Below, in pieces: positions 17,912-27,166 of a DNA stretch of 64,000 nucleotides. Under the pieces are notes generated by a model, which was not told the DNA's origin, did not search any database, and saw only the letters and a program-made list of their open reading frames with translations. The stretch is from Faecalicatena contorta (GTDB lineage Bacteria; Bacillota; Clostridia; Lachnospirales; Lachnospiraceae). The translations under genes and the position numbers were made by a program. Numbering within the stretch: the first letter of the stretch is position 1; every line of letters starts with the position of its first letter. The DNA lies in NCBI RefSeq assembly GCF_021531895.1, contig NZ_JAFBIX010000015.1:1-64000 (forward strand), read 5' to 3'.

Positions 17912-18725
17912 GGTTCTTACTCCTTTGCAAGATGGCTTCTATCATGGTAATTGCCCTGTGATTCGCCTTGACATCGTGAACTCTTACGAAAGAACAGCCG
18001 TGCAGCATTCCATATACTGTAGTAGCAAGGGTTCCTTCTTCACGTTCATCAGAAGGAAGATCCAGGGTAAGTCCAATGACTGATTTTCGGGAAGTTCCAA
18101 GAAGAATCGGATATCCGAGTTCCTGCATGCAGTCAATTTCCCGGATAATATCCAGGTTCAATTCATAAGTTTTGCCAAATCCTACTCCGGGATCAAGGAT
18201 GATCTTATCGTCTTCGATTCCTGCTTTTTTCGCAAGAGAGATGCATTCTTTCATATCCTCCAAAAACTCAGCAATAAAGTTCTGATATAAGGCTTCTTTT
18301 CGATTGTGCATCAGGCAGCAGGGCACCTGATAACGGGCAATTAGTTTGGCCATATGTTCGTCGTATTTTAATCCCCAGATATCATTGACCAGATCAGCTC
18401 CGGCATCAAGAGCTGCCTTTGCAACCGTACTTTTATAAGTGTCAATAGAGACTGGAATATCGAAATGGTGTTTTAGCTGTTCAATGACGGGAGCAACACG
18501 TTCGATTTCTTCGGCATCCGTAATCTGTGTATGTCCGGGACGTGTGGACTCTCCGCCAACATCCAGAATATCAGCCCCATCATGGATCATTTCTTCCGCA
18601 TGTCTGAGTGCGGCATCCAGATGCTGATATTTTCCTCCATCGGAAAAAGAATCAGGGGTTACATTTAGAATTCCCATAATATAGGTATGGTTTGTAGCAT
18701 CAAAGTTTTTCTCTCCAATAATCAT
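17904..18725 (-). CDS. folP: Dihydropteroate synthase
   Basis: A 273-residue TIM-barrel enzyme joining pterin pyrophosphate and p-aminobenzoate; the target of sulfonamides. Signatures: MGILNVTPDSFSDGGKY, DILDVGGESTRPGH, VSIDTYKSTVA, LVNDIWGLK, IILDPGVGFGKT, LLGTSRKSVIG and FVRVHDVKANHRA. Length is normal. It overlaps the HD gene upstream by 4 nt and folBK downstream by 8 nt, so it is translationally coupled within the folate operon. Confidence 0.96.
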   Translation of the reverse strand: MIIGEKNFDATNHTYIMGILNVTPDSFSDGGKYQHLDAALRHAEEMIHDGADILDVGGESTRPGHTQITDAEEIERVAPVIEQLKHHFDIPVSIDTYKSTVAKAALDAGADLVNDIWGLKYDEHMAKLIARYQVPCCLMHNRKEALYQNFIAEFLEDMKECISLAKKAGIEDDKIILDPGVGFGKTYELNLDIIREIDCMQELGYPILLGTSRKSVIGLTLDLPSDEREEGTLATTVYGMLHGCSFVRVHDVKANHRAITMIEAILQRSKNHG

Positions 18726-19255
18726 AATAGAATCTCCATATTTTTCTTATTATTACTCCAATTACAATCTGCTTCTGCCTGACATGCGTAGCAGGCCCGG
18801 GATGCCTTATCACTCTCATATAGAAGCGCTTCCAGCGGTTCGGCATCTTGTCGAAGCCTTCGGTGGCCGCGGATTGCAGTCAGGATTTGTTGCTTTTCCT
18901 CTGGTGTAAAGCAGATCGGTTCAGGCATGTCGGATAATATTGTGGCTGCAATCGCTTCACTTGCGATTTCGTGTGGAGTACCGTCTTCATATTGACGGTA
19001 TTTTCCGATATCATGCAGAAGAGCAGCGGCATAGATGAGTTCCTTTCGGATGCCAAGTCCGTGTTCAAGATTATGAATGTATGCAATTCTTGCCACATCC
19101 AGAAGATGCGTCATCTGATGGCGGCAGAAGATACGGTCATATTCTAATTCTTCAAGCCGCTGGTAAGAGGAACGGTATAAAGGATGTTTTCGCAGAAATG
19201 CGACCTGCTGCATGGAATCATAACAGTCAGATGGTATTACTTGTGTCTCAGACAT
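18722..19255 (-). CDS. HD-domain phosphohydrolase in the folate operon
   Basis: A 177-residue HD protein. Metal ligands follow the HD order: His in RHQMTHLLDVARIA, the HD pair in AALLHDIGKYRQYEDGTPHEIAS, and a distal Asp in EALLYESDKASR. HD proteins hydrolyse phosphate esters of nucleotides. It sits between folE and folP, and no Nudix FolQ gene is visible in the operon, so it is a good candidate for removing phosphates from dihydroneopterin triphosphate; that is inference. The ATG at 19255 follows GGAGG correctly; the TTG at 19267 overlaps the ribosome site. Confidence 0.82.
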   Translation of the reverse strand: MSETQVIPSDCYDSMQQVAFLRKHPLYRSSYQRLEELEYDRIFCRHQMTHLLDVARIAYIHNLEHGLGIRKELIYAAALLHDIGKYRQYEDGTPHEIASEAIAATILSDMPEPICFTPEEKQQILTAIRGHRRLRQDAEPLEALLYESDKASRACYACQAEADCNWSNNKKNMEILL

Positions 19256-19278
19256 AGTTTCCTCCAATAGAAATAACT

Positions 19279-19836
19279 TTAGCGGTTCAGTATATGGAAA
19301 AATCGTTCTTCCAACACAGGATTGTTCTCAAATTCCCCTCGTTTTGCAATCGTCACAGTCTGGCTTCCGGGTTTTTTGATGCCGCGCATAGTCATACACA
19401 TATGCTCCGCCTCAATCATAACCATCACACCTTTCGGCTGCATGTGCTCCATCAGAGCGTCTGCAATCTGGCCGGTTAATTGCTCCTGAAGCTGCAGTCG
19501 TCTTGCAAATACCTCTACCGTGCGGGCTAGCTTGCTTAGTCCGACTACTTTCCCGTCCGGGATATAGGCAATATGCACTTTCCCGTAAAATGGCAGCATG
19601 TGATGTTCGCAGGTGGAATAGAAAGTAATGTCTTTTTCTAACACCATCTCACTGTTCTCCACGTGAAATACCTTGCAAAGGTGTGTGCCGGCATCCTCGT
19701 TCATCCCACCATAGAGCTCTTCACACATACGCGCAATGCGGTCTGGTGTCTCACGCAGACCCTCGCGGTGGATATCTTCTCCGATGCCTTCCAGCATGAG
19801 TTGAACGGCTTGTTTGATTTTTTCTTGATCTATCAT
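19279..19836 (-). CDS. folE: GTP cyclohydrolase I
   Basis: A 185-residue FolE that converts GTP to dihydroneopterin triphosphate, the first pterin step of folate synthesis. Motifs: [65 protein letters not shown], and the zinc-binding Cys of [17 protein letters not shown]. Both Zn cysteines and the His-His pair are retained. The start overlaps the folC stop by 4 nt. Confidence 0.97.
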   Translation of the reverse strand: MIDQEKIKQAVQLMLEGIGEDIHREGLRETPDRIARMCEELYGGMNEDAGTHLCKVFHVENSEMVLEKDITFYSTCEHHMLPFYGKVHIAYIPDGKVVGLSKLARTVEVFARRLQLQEQLTGQIADALMEHMQPKGVMVMIEAEHMCMTMRGIKKPGSQTVTIAKRGEFENNPVLEERFFHILNR

Positions 19837-21188
19837 AGTTTCTTTCCTTCTATCATTTTTTTTTCTATTATTTGTTGCGTGAGTTGGTGGTATTCTTCGC
19901 GTACCTGTCCCAGATAGGAAAGGGAGCCAAAAGCAAGGATGATATTATCTCCATCGGATGGATCCATAGCTTTGGCATCTGCCAGAGCATTTTTCACAGC
20001 ATCTTTGATGCTTCGCTCACAGGATACGGGAATGTCAGGTGAACAGTATGTCCTCATCACTTCTGCAAGATCACCAGCAGAAAGTGTACGTTCTGCATTG
20101 GGCAGATCAACCGTGTGCACAGACTTTGCCGATGGAGCCATGATTGCAGCAAGCTTTTGATATTCTTTATCATGGAATACTCCCATAATATAGATAAGAC
20201 GCTTTCCTGGGAAATAAGTATCAATGGATTCTTTTAATCGCTTTGCAGCATCTTCGTTGTGTGCCCCGTCGATGAAGAACAGAGGGTGTTCTCCAAGACA
20301 GGTAAAGCGGCCCGGCCAGGAAGTCTGGGAAAATCCTGTATCAATGTCATTTTCTGTGATATTATATCCCAGTTCTATAAGTGCATCTATAACTTCCAGT
20401 GCAGTGATGGCATTATCGGCCTGGTATTTTCCAGCGAGAGGGCAGAAGATGTGTTCTCGCTTTTTATAGGAAAAAGTCTGACCGGAATAGCTTTCATTCA
20501 GAATCGTTCTTTTATTGCGTTCTGCAGTGTGAAATGGACAGTGTAAAGAGTTGGCTCGTTGTTCTAATATCTGCAATACTTCTGGTTTCTGAGGAGCAGA
20601 AACAACTCTGCATCCAGATTTTATGATACCGGATTTTGTCTGTGCAATCTCTTCTATAGTATTGCCGAGAATTCCAAGATGATCAAGACTGATAGAAGTA
20701 AATACAGCGCACAGCGTATTTTCAATAATGTTCGTTGCGTCTTGATCACCGCCAAGTCCACATTCCAGAACAACCAGGTCACAGTGCTCTTCTTTGAAAT
20801 ATAAAAAAGCTATTGCTGTCTCAGCTTCGAACACAGTCGGGCTTCTCTTGCCGGCTGTCTCCATGCGCGCAATAGCTTCCTGGATCTTATGTGTACATCT
20901 GGCGAATGCTTCTTCAGATATCCATGTTCCATCAATCTGAATCCGCTCCAAATAGGAAACCACTGTTGGCGATACATATCGTCCGGTCTTGTATCCTGCC
21001 TGACTTAAAATTGAAGAAGTGTATGCAAGCACAGATCCTTTTCCATTAGTCCCTGCGATATGTATAAACTTTAGATCTTTCTGAGGATCACCCAGTTCAT
21101 GCAACAGTTCACGAATCGTATCCAAACCAAGTACACTTCCGTATTTTGACATATTGTCTAAATATACCCTTGCTTCTTTATAGGTCAC
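19833..21188 (-). CDS. folC: Folylpolyglutamate synthase / dihydrofolate synthase
   Basis: A 451-residue Mur-ligase-type enzyme that adds glutamate to dihydropteroate or folates. ATP loop: [19 protein letters not shown]; other signatures [29 protein letters not shown] (Asp in place of the more usual Arg at GGRLDATN), [22 protein letters not shown] and [14 protein letters not shown]. It opens the minus-strand folate operon. The start is a GTG; a GGAAA ribosome site lies about 10 nt upstream. A well-spaced promoter precedes it. Confidence 0.93.
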   Translation of the reverse strand: MTYKEARVYLDNMSKYGSVLGLDTIRELLHELGDPQKDLKFIHIAGTNGKGSVLAYTSSILSQAGYKTGRYVSPTVVSYLERIQIDGTWISEEAFARCTHKIQEAIARMETAGKRSPTVFEAETAIAFLYFKEEHCDLVVLECGLGGDQDATNIIENTLCAVFTSISLDHLGILGNTIEEIAQTKSGIIKSGCRVVSAPQKPEVLQILEQRANSLHCPFHTAERNKRTILNESYSGQTFSYKKREHIFCPLAGKYQADNAITALEVIDALIELGYNITENDIDTGFSQTSWPGRFTCLGEHPLFFIDGAHNEDAAKRLKESIDTYFPGKRLIYIMGVFHDKEYQKLAAIMAPSAKSVHTVDLPNAERTLSAGDLAEVMRTYCSPDIPVSCERSIKDAVKNALADAKAMDPSDGDNIILAFGSLSYLGQVREEYHQLTQQIIEKKMIEGKKL

Positions 21189-21220
21189 GTTCTTCGTTTC
21201 CTTTCATATTACTGTTATCC

Positions 21221-21249
21221 ATCATAGCACTAAAGGACATTTTCGACAA
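21221..21249 (-). promoter_or_regulatory. Promoter of the folate operon
   Basis: On the minus strand TTGTCG and TATGAT are spaced 17 nt, 33 nt upstream of the folC GTG. Confidence 0.6.
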
Positions 21250-21343
21250 GCCAGTTTCTGGAATCTTTTTACGTTGTTATGTATCTGAAGAAAGATGCGG
21301 ATATCAGGTTTTTCAGTTCATAATGATAAAATACATTCATACG

Positions 21344-21371
21344 TGTAACGAATCTCATTTTTTGGTAGTCT
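21344..21371 (+). promoter_or_regulatory. Candidate ECF-type autoregulatory promoter
   Basis: TGTAAC (21344-21349) is followed by a T-rich spacer and AGTCT (21367-21371), the -35/-10 pattern of ECF sigma promoters (AAC and CGTC-like). It lies directly before the ECF sigma gene and just upstream of its AGGAGG. Confidence 0.4.
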
Positions 21372-21394
21372 AATAATCAAAGGAGGTGGAAATC

Positions 21395-21874
21395 GTGAGT
21401 TTTGAAGAAATATATCGTTTGTATTTCAGAGATGTATATCTTTTTTTGCTTGCAATGAGTGAAAACCCTGATATTGCAGAAGAGATTACACAGGAAACAT
21501 TCTATAAAGCGTTAAAGAATATCCATAAATTTAAAGGAGAATGTTCGCTAAAAACCTGGCTTTGTCAGATCGCAAAGAATACATATCTGACACATTGTAA
21601 AAAACAAAAACGATTGACTCACGAAGATATCTCCGAAGTGTATGCGGATGCAACGATGGAAGATCTGGTGCTCCAGAAAGAAGAGGAGTTGTCTGTTTAC
21701 AGGATAATGAATTGTCTGAACGAGCCGTTTAAAGAAGTGTTTATGTTAAGAACGTTTGGTGATTTGTCATATAAGGAAATCGGGGAGATATTTGGGAGAA
21801 AAGAAGGATGGGCACGCGTGACATATCATCGGGCTAAATTAAAGATCCAGGAACATATCAAGGAGGAATCGTAA
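21395..21874 (+). CDS. ECF-type RNA polymerase sigma factor
   Basis: A 159-residue two-domain sigma factor. Sigma-2 is residues about 5-75 (RLYFRDVYLFLLAMSENPDIAEEITQETFYKALKNI, then CSLKTWLCQIAKNTYLTH) and sigma-4 about 105-155 (EPFKEVFMLRTFGDLSYKEIGEIFGRKEGWARVTYHRAKLKI). The GTG at 21395 is 8 nt after AGGAGG; the GTG at 21386 is inside that site. The stop and the anti-sigma start share a base (TAATG), so they are coupled. It likely directs its own operon in response to envelope stress. Confidence 0.92.
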   Translation: MSFEEIYRLYFRDVYLFLLAMSENPDIAEEITQETFYKALKNIHKFKGECSLKTWLCQIAKNTYLTHCKKQKRLTHEDISEVYADATMEDLVLQKEEELSVYRIMNCLNEPFKEVFMLRTFGDLSYKEIGEIFGRKEGWARVTYHRAKLKIQEHIKEES

Positions 21875-22653
21875 TGAGTGATAAGATAAGCTGTAATGTG
21901 ATTCAAGATCTGCTGGTTCTGTATGAAGATGAGGCATGCAGTGAGGAAAGCTGTAAACTGATTGAAGATCATCTCTCGAAGTGTGAGGTGTGCAGAGATA
22001 TCTATGAGAAAGCAATGAAAACAGTTCCAGTCACAATGGAAGATCGTCAGGAGGAAGAGCGTTTTGTAAGATTTGCCAAAAAGATGAAGCGAAAATTAAA
22101 TTCATTCTATATTATCCCGATTGCACTTTTTCTGCTGCTCGTATTGATGATTGATTATGCGTGGTCAGAATATTTTTCGGTCTGGATTAATTCTGTTGCA
22201 GCAAAAGATGTCAAAATTACAGAATTATATCAGCTTGATACGGGTGATATCTATTGTACGATTCAGACAGACAGACCATTTGCACATATTACAGATTATG
22301 GGATACAGATAGATGGTAATCCAGATGGTGATAATGATGAGGCATGGTATGAGCTTCACTTTCAATATCTGATGCCATGGCAAGATGAAGAAGACAGCTT
22401 TTATTCAGACTGTAATGGAAAGATCAGTTTTATATTTCCAATGACACAGACGGTGCATTATGATTACCTCTATACCTGTTCATCTATTTTTTACACAGGA
22501 AAAAATAAAAGTGATAAAGCAATCATCTGGAAAGAAGGGCAGTCAGTAGAGAAAGCCCCGCCAGAGATTCAAAAGAAAGCAGATCAATATTATTTGTTGG
22601 AAGAGGAACATTATGGATACCCGATTTATATACGAAGTGGAGAACGAAAATGA
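21874..22653 (+). CDS. Zinc-finger anti-sigma-like membrane protein
   Basis: A 259-residue protein. The N-terminus has the zf-HC2 pattern: CNVIQDLLVLYEDEACSEESCKLIEDHLSKCEVCRDIY, i.e. the anti-sigma zinc-binding HxxxCxxC with His and two Cys. One transmembrane helix (about 75-95) is followed by an extracytoplasmic domain of about 160 residues of no recognised family. It is coupled to the ECF sigma gene and overlaps the permease gene by 4 nt. It probably holds the sigma factor at the membrane until an external signal, perhaps handled by the adjacent transporter. Confidence 0.85.
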   Translation: MSDKISCNVIQDLLVLYEDEACSEESCKLIEDHLSKCEVCRDIYEKAMKTVPVTMEDRQEEERFVRFAKKMKRKLNSFYIIPIALFLLLVLMIDYAWSEYFSVWINSVAAKDVKITELYQLDTGDIYCTIQTDRPFAHITDYGIQIDGNPDGDNDEAWYELHFQYLMPWQDEEDSFYSDCNGKISFIFPMTQTVHYDYLYTCSSIFYTGKNKSDKAIIWKEGQSVEKAPPEIQKKADQYYLLEEEHYGYPIYIRSGERK

Positions 22654-24197
22654 AAAATTCGTCTGTAAAGATAATATGGATTTTGGCATGGAAATATATG
22701 AAAAGAAATAAGCACCGAACAATTTTGACAATTCTTGGGATTGCATTGTCTGTTGCAGCGTTAACCTTTGTTGTCCTTTTCTCTTCAGCATTTCGCAATG
22801 CTGAAGAAGGTAAGATTATAGAAAAAGAAGGAGGATGGCATGCCAGATTTCATCAGGTGACGGAAAAACAGATTCAGGAAATTGCAACGTGGAATAAAAC
22901 AAAGCAGATAGCGGTGACGTCCAATTGTGAAGAGCATGCCGGCAATTGTGTGGATGTGGAATTAAAGCATCCAGGAGTATCTGCAATCGGCAGGACACAA
23001 CGTTTTGCAGAAAAGATTAATATGAGCATACTTCCCGAAGAAGAGCAGTATGAAGATATCGGGCATGAAAAAATAAAATACAATATTACTTATCATTATA
23101 GTCTGTTAGAACTATACGGTATATTTTACGAAGGAGCGCAAGGATCAGGGGCATTGACACTTACAATGATTGTAATTATCATCATTTTTTCCAGTGTGTT
23201 TATCTATAATGTGTTTGCAATCTCTGTCAGTGAAAAAATCAGATACTTAGGTATGCTTGGAAGTGTGGGTGCTACCAGATGGCAGAAAGCAAATTGTATA
23301 TTTTTTGAAGGAATAATAGAAGGAATGTCAGGAATCTTTCTTGGACTTATTCAGGGAATCTTCATAGAAAAGCAAGTACTCTCAAGGAAAAGTGATATGG
23401 AATTTATAATAAACAGAATCGATATAGGAATGATTCTTTTATGTGGATTCCTGATAGTATCTCTGGCAAGTATGATACCAGCATCAAGAGCCGGAAATGC
23501 ATCCATTATGGATATGGTAATTCGCAGATATCCTTCAAAACTGGAAGGGCAAAAGCTTACAACATTAAAAAAACAACATCGTATATTGGGAACGGAAGGT
23601 GCGATTGCTTTGAAAAATGTATTCTTTCATGAAAAACAGTATACTATCTGCATTGCTATGTTAAGTCTTATCTGCTGTATTATGGTATGGGCATGTTTTG
23701 GCATGCAATGGAGAAGGGAATATACAAAGATAACAGGAGTTCAGCTAGATGGGGAACCTCTTCGGCTTGTTTTCCAATGTGGTATGCTGATTGCTCTGAC
23801 AGCGTTTTGTATGACCAGTATGATTCAAAAGATTGCAGCTGATATCCGTATGAGACGAAGAGAATTTGCGGTCTATCAGTCGTTAGGCATGGGAAAAAGG
23901 CAATTGGCTAAGATGATGGTCATTGAAAATTCTATTTATGGGATCGCAACAGGAGTCATTGGGATTCCGTTCAGTATTTTTCTGCTGCATGAGCAGTATA
24001 AAGAGATTGCAATTGGAGGTGTGTATGTAAAAACGGCACAGGATGCCTGGGTTGTAAAGTTCCAATTGAGTATGCCGTATCAAATTGTTGTCGCGGAAAT
24101 ATTGCTGGTATTGGTGGTGGTTTTGCTGCCTACGCTGTATGGTCTGACAAAAATGAAGAGATTGGATATGCAATATATCTGTAATGAAAATGATTGA
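22650..24197 (+). CDS. ABC transporter permease, FtsX/MacB-like
   Basis: A 515-residue permease with an N-terminal helix preceded by WKYMKRNKHRTILTILGIALSVA, the typical start of this family, then two sets of helices around residues 170-290 and 335-500. The conserved cytoplasmic segments EKIRYLGMLGSVGATRWQ and RRREFAVYQSLGMGKRQLAKMMVIE are both present. The first extracytoplasmic domain is short (about 130 residues), so the protein is shorter than the 640-800 residues of antimicrobial-peptide exporters of the BceB/VEX kind. Partner of the next ATPase; role probably peptide export or resistance. Confidence 0.85.
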   Translation: MKNSSVKIIWILAWKYMKRNKHRTILTILGIALSVAALTFVVLFSSAFRNAEEGKIIEKEGGWHARFHQVTEKQIQEIATWNKTKQIAVTSNCEEHAGNCVDVELKHPGVSAIGRTQRFAEKINMSILPEEEQYEDIGHEKIKYNITYHYSLLELYGIFYEGAQGSGALTLTMIVIIIIFSSVFIYNVFAISVSEKIRYLGMLGSVGATRWQKANCIFFEGIIEGMSGIFLGLIQGIFIEKQVLSRKSDMEFIINRIDIGMILLCGFLIVSLASMIPASRAGNASIMDMVIRRYPSKLEGQKLTTLKKQHRILGTEGAIALKNVFFHEKQYTICIAMLSLICCIMVWACFGMQWRREYTKITGVQLDGEPLRLVFQCGMLIALTAFCMTSMIQKIAADIRMRRREFAVYQSLGMGKRQLAKMMVIENSIYGIATGVIGIPFSIFLLHEQYKEIAIGGVYVKTAQDAWVVKFQLSMPYQIVVAEILLVLVVVLLPTLYGLTKMKRLDMQYICNEND

Positions 24198-24210
24198 TTA
24201 AGGGGGTATT

Positions 24211-24870
24211 ATGACAATATTACGGGTAGAAAACTTAACAAAGATTTATGGTACAGGAGAAACGAAGGTGAAAGCTCTGGACCATGTCTCTTTTAATGTA
24301 GAAAAAGGAGAATTTATTGCAATTACTGGTGCGTCTGGTTCGGGAAAATCTACGCTGTTACATTTAATGGGAGGTGTGGAAAAAGCAACAGAAGGAAGGG
24401 TGTTGATAGGAAATACAGATATTTTAGCATTGAATGAAAATGAACAGGCTGTTTTCAGGAGAAGACATATTGGGCTTATCTATCAGTTTTATAATTTGAT
24501 TCCGATACTGACTGTAGAAGAAAATATTCTACTTCCTTTACTGCTGGATGGGAAAAAAATAAATACAAAACGACTTTCTGGAATTGTGAAAATGTTAGGG
24601 CTCGAGGCGCGCAGAGAGCATTTGCCAAGTCAGTTGTCTGGAGGTCAGCAACAGAGAGTCGCAATTGGAAGAGCTCTGATTACGCGCCCTGCGATTATCC
24701 TTGCAGATGAACCTACTGGTAATCTCGATCAGAAAAATACATTAGAGATCATGCATTTATTCCGAATACTTAACCAACGATTGGAGCAGACTATTCTTAT
24801 GATTACACATGATCTGGATCTTGCAAAGCAATGTGACAGAATCATAAGAATTGAGGATGGAAGAGTATGA
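24211..24870 (+). CDS. ABC transporter ATP-binding protein, MacB/LolD-like
   Basis: A 219-residue ATPase with Walker A (GASGSGKSTLLHLMGG), Q-loop (LIYQFYNLIPILTVEENI), signature (PSQLSGGQQQRVAIGRAL) and Walker B (ILADEPTGNLDQKN), ending with the H-loop (MITHDLDLAKQCDR). The sequence is the class that partners FtsX-like permeases. It lies 13 nt after the permease and its stop overlaps the next gene by 4 nt, so the H-cluster protein is in the same transcriptional unit. Confidence 0.93.
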   Translation: MTILRVENLTKIYGTGETKVKALDHVSFNVEKGEFIAITGASGSGKSTLLHLMGGVEKATEGRVLIGNTDILALNENEQAVFRRRHIGLIYQFYNLIPILTVEENILLPLLLDGKKINTKRLSGIVKMLGLEARREHLPSQLSGGQQQRVAIGRALITRPAIILADEPTGNLDQKNTLEIMHLFRILNQRLEQTILMITHDLDLAKQCDRIIRIEDGRV

Positions 24871-26099
24871 AGACATTTGAAGAACTTTATCGTGATCTCT
24901 TGGAAAGGAAGGTATCGTTAGAGGAACCGTTGCCGGACGGATATGATCCATATCATCTGGATTGTCTGTTGCATCCAGAAAAGTATGCACCCGTCCTTCC
25001 GGTCAGTACATGTGAGCAGTGTGCCTATGACAGAGCGTGTCAGAACAGTTGTATCTTTGATGCGATTGAGAGGGATGCATCCGGGAAATTATGGATCAAT
25101 CCCTCTCTTTGTGTTGGCTGTGAGGCATGTATCGAAGCCTGTAAGGATCATCACATTGTTGCTGGGAAGGATGTGCTGCCGGCTATGAAAGCAGTAAGAG
25201 AGGCAAAAGGACCAGTATATATGATGATTGCACCGGCTTTTCTCGGACAGTTTGGAGAAGATGTGACACCGGGAAAGCTTCGGACTGCGTTTAAGGCTCT
25301 GGGATTTACCGGAATGGTGGAGGTCGCGTTATTCGCAGACATTCTAACACTGAAAGAAGCGCTGGAATTTGATAGCCATGTGAAGCAAAAAGGAGATTAT
25401 CAGTTGACCAGCTGCTGCTGCCCAGTGTGGATTGCCATGATACGTAAGAGTTATCATGAGTTGATGCCTCATGTACCGGGCGCTGTATCACCGATGATTG
25501 CGTGTGGACGTATGATTAAAAGGATTCATCCAGATGCTCTGACGGTATTTGCCGGTCCATGCCTTGCGAAAAAGAAAGAAGCAAAGGAGCCGGATATTGA
25601 CGATGCTGTCGATTATGTACTGACATTTCAGGAAGTCCGTGATATCTTTGAGGTGGCAGACATCCATCCGGCAGAACTGACAGACGAGTGGAAGGAACAT
25701 GCATCAAAGGCGGGAAGGCTCTATGCAAGAACTGGAGGGGTAAGTCAGGCTGTCTCAGAGATGGCAGAACAACTGCAGCCTGACCGTAAGATTCAAGTCT
25801 GTTCAGAGCAGGCAAATGGAACCAGAGAATGTATGGAAATGATCCAACGGATCAAAGAAAATCAGACAGAAGCAAACTTTTTTGAGGGAATGGGATGTAT
25901 CGGCGGGTGTGTAGGTGGACCGAAAGCAATTGTTGAGAAAGAAGAAAGCCGAAAACGGGTAGATATATACAGTGATGAAGCGTCATTTCAGACGCCCTTG
26001 GAGAATCCCTATGTATTGAAGATTCTGGAAGAACTGGGATTTGAGACAGTGGAAGAACTTTTGGAGGAAGATTCTCTGCTAACCAGAGATTTTCATTAA
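24867..26099 (+). CDS. [FeFe]-hydrogenase H-cluster domain protein with two ferredoxin clusters
   Basis: A 410-residue protein. Residues about 48-92 bind two [4Fe-4S] clusters (CEQCAYDRACQNSC and CVGCEACIEAC). The rest is the iron-only hydrogenase domain: L1 TSCCCPVW, L2 FAGPCLAKKKEA and L3 EGMGCIGGCVGGPKA, so all four cysteines expected to hold the H-cluster appear present. L1 carries an extra Cys and L2 has GPC instead of MPC, as in uncharacterised or sensory groups rather than the catalytic group A. It could be a redox or H2 sensor. It overlaps the ABC ATPase gene by 4 nt, an odd partner for an ECF-ABC operon. Confidence 0.8.
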   Translation: MKTFEELYRDLLERKVSLEEPLPDGYDPYHLDCLLHPEKYAPVLPVSTCEQCAYDRACQNSCIFDAIERDASGKLWINPSLCVGCEACIEACKDHHIVAGKDVLPAMKAVREAKGPVYMMIAPAFLGQFGEDVTPGKLRTAFKALGFTGMVEVALFADILTLKEALEFDSHVKQKGDYQLTSCCCPVWIAMIRKSYHELMPHVPGAVSPMIACGRMIKRIHPDALTVFAGPCLAKKKEAKEPDIDDAVDYVLTFQEVRDIFEVADIHPAELTDEWKEHASKAGRLYARTGGVSQAVSEMAEQLQPDRKIQVCSEQANGTRECMEMIQRIKENQTEANFFEGMGCIGGCVGGPKAIVEKEESRKRVDIYSDEASFQTPLENPYVLKILEELGFETVEELLEEDSLLTRDFH

Positions 26100-26106
26100 G
26101 AGTTGG

Positions 26107-26136
26107 TTGTAATCGGAGGGTAAGATAGGGTACAAT
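26107..26136 (+). promoter_or_regulatory. Possible promoter of the Dus gene
   Basis: TTGTAA (26107-26112) and TACAAT (26131-26136) are 18 nt apart. Confidence 0.4.
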
Positions 26137-26170
26137 AGAGCTCGACAGTATTTTGCCAGGAGGACAAATG

Positions 26171-27088
26171 ATGAAGTATTATCTGGCCCCTTTGGAGGGG
26201 ATTACGACTTATATCTACCGCAGAGCATACCATACTTATTTTCATCCGATGGATAAGTATTTTATCCCTTTTCTATCTCCACATATGAAGAAGGGATTTA
26301 CAACGAAAGAATTGAGAGAAATTGCACCTGAGAATCATATGGGAATGAGGACGATTCCCCAGATCTTGACGAATCATGCGCAGGATTTTGCCAGAACAGC
26401 GCAGAAACTGGAAGAACTTGGATATGATGAGATCAACCTGAATTTGGGTTGTCCATCGAAGACGGTAGTGTCAAAAGGACGGGGCTCGGGATTCCTTGCT
26501 AAGCCAGAAGAGTTGGACCGATTCCTGGATGAGATCTATGCAAATGTGAAGGTTAAGGTCTCAATTAAGACCAGACTTGGCAAGTATCAGCCTGATGAAT
26601 TTGAATGGCTGTTGTCAATATATAATCAGTATCCTGTAGAAGAGTTGATTATCCATCCCAGAGTGCAGCAGGATTATTACAAAAATACACCGAATTATGA
26701 GGTGTTTGGTGAGGCACTCAAGAACAGCCGGAATCCAGTTTGTTATAATGGGGATCTGTTCAGGACTGAAGATGTCAGACGGCTTGAACAGAGATTCCCG
26801 GAAGTATCAACGATTATGCTGGGAAGAGGAATTATATACAATCCGGGTCTTGTCAGCGAGATGGAGGATGGAGATAAATTAGATAAGAATCGTCTTCGTC
26901 AGTTTCATGATCAGATATTTGATGAATATCAGAGTCTCAATATGGGAGAGAGGAATGTACTTTTCAAGATGAAGGAAATATGGTGTTATATGGGACATCT
27001 CTTCCCAGATTGTGAAAAGCCTCTTAAGAAGATAAAAAAGGCAGAACATATGAATAAATATGAAGAGGCCGTGCGAGAGATTCTATAG
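26171..27088 (+). CDS. tRNA-dihydrouridine synthase family protein
   Basis: A 305-residue FMN enzyme that reduces uridines in the tRNA D-loop. It shows YYLAPLEGITTYIYRRAY (FMN loop), the catalytic Cys in EINLNLGCPSKTVVSKGRGSGFL, VSIKTRLGKY, ELIIHPRVQQDYY and CYNGDLF, and MLGRGIIYNPGLV. The ATG at 26171 is 7 nt after AGGAGG. The length is a little short of standard DusB but in range for Dus-like proteins of clostridia. It stands alone between two promoters. Confidence 0.9.
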   Translation: MKYYLAPLEGITTYIYRRAYHTYFHPMDKYFIPFLSPHMKKGFTTKELREIAPENHMGMRTIPQILTNHAQDFARTAQKLEELGYDEINLNLGCPSKTVVSKGRGSGFLAKPEELDRFLDEIYANVKVKVSIKTRLGKYQPDEFEWLLSIYNQYPVEELIIHPRVQQDYYKNTPNYEVFGEALKNSRNPVCYNGDLFRTEDVRRLEQRFPEVSTIMLGRGIIYNPGLVSEMEDGDKLDKNRLRQFHDQIFDEYQSLNMGERNVLFKMKEIWCYMGHLFPDCEKPLKKIKKAEHMNKYEEAVREIL

Positions 27089-27094
27089 TTTTTC

Positions 27095-27123
27095 TTTACT
27101 TTTGCATAAATTTGCAATATAAT
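27095..27123 (+). promoter_or_regulatory. Promoter of the XRE-cupin gene
   Basis: TTTACT (27095-27100) and TATAAT (27118-27123) with a 17-nt spacer. Confidence 0.6.
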
Positions 27124-27166
27124 AGAAAAAAATTCCATATACAGGAATTTTTGGGGAGGCGTTTGT

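Noticed and set aside
21189-21385. THF riboswitch upstream of folC
   Set aside because: I looked for the conserved GGAGAGTAG-like core on the minus strand and saw none; only a promoter was found.
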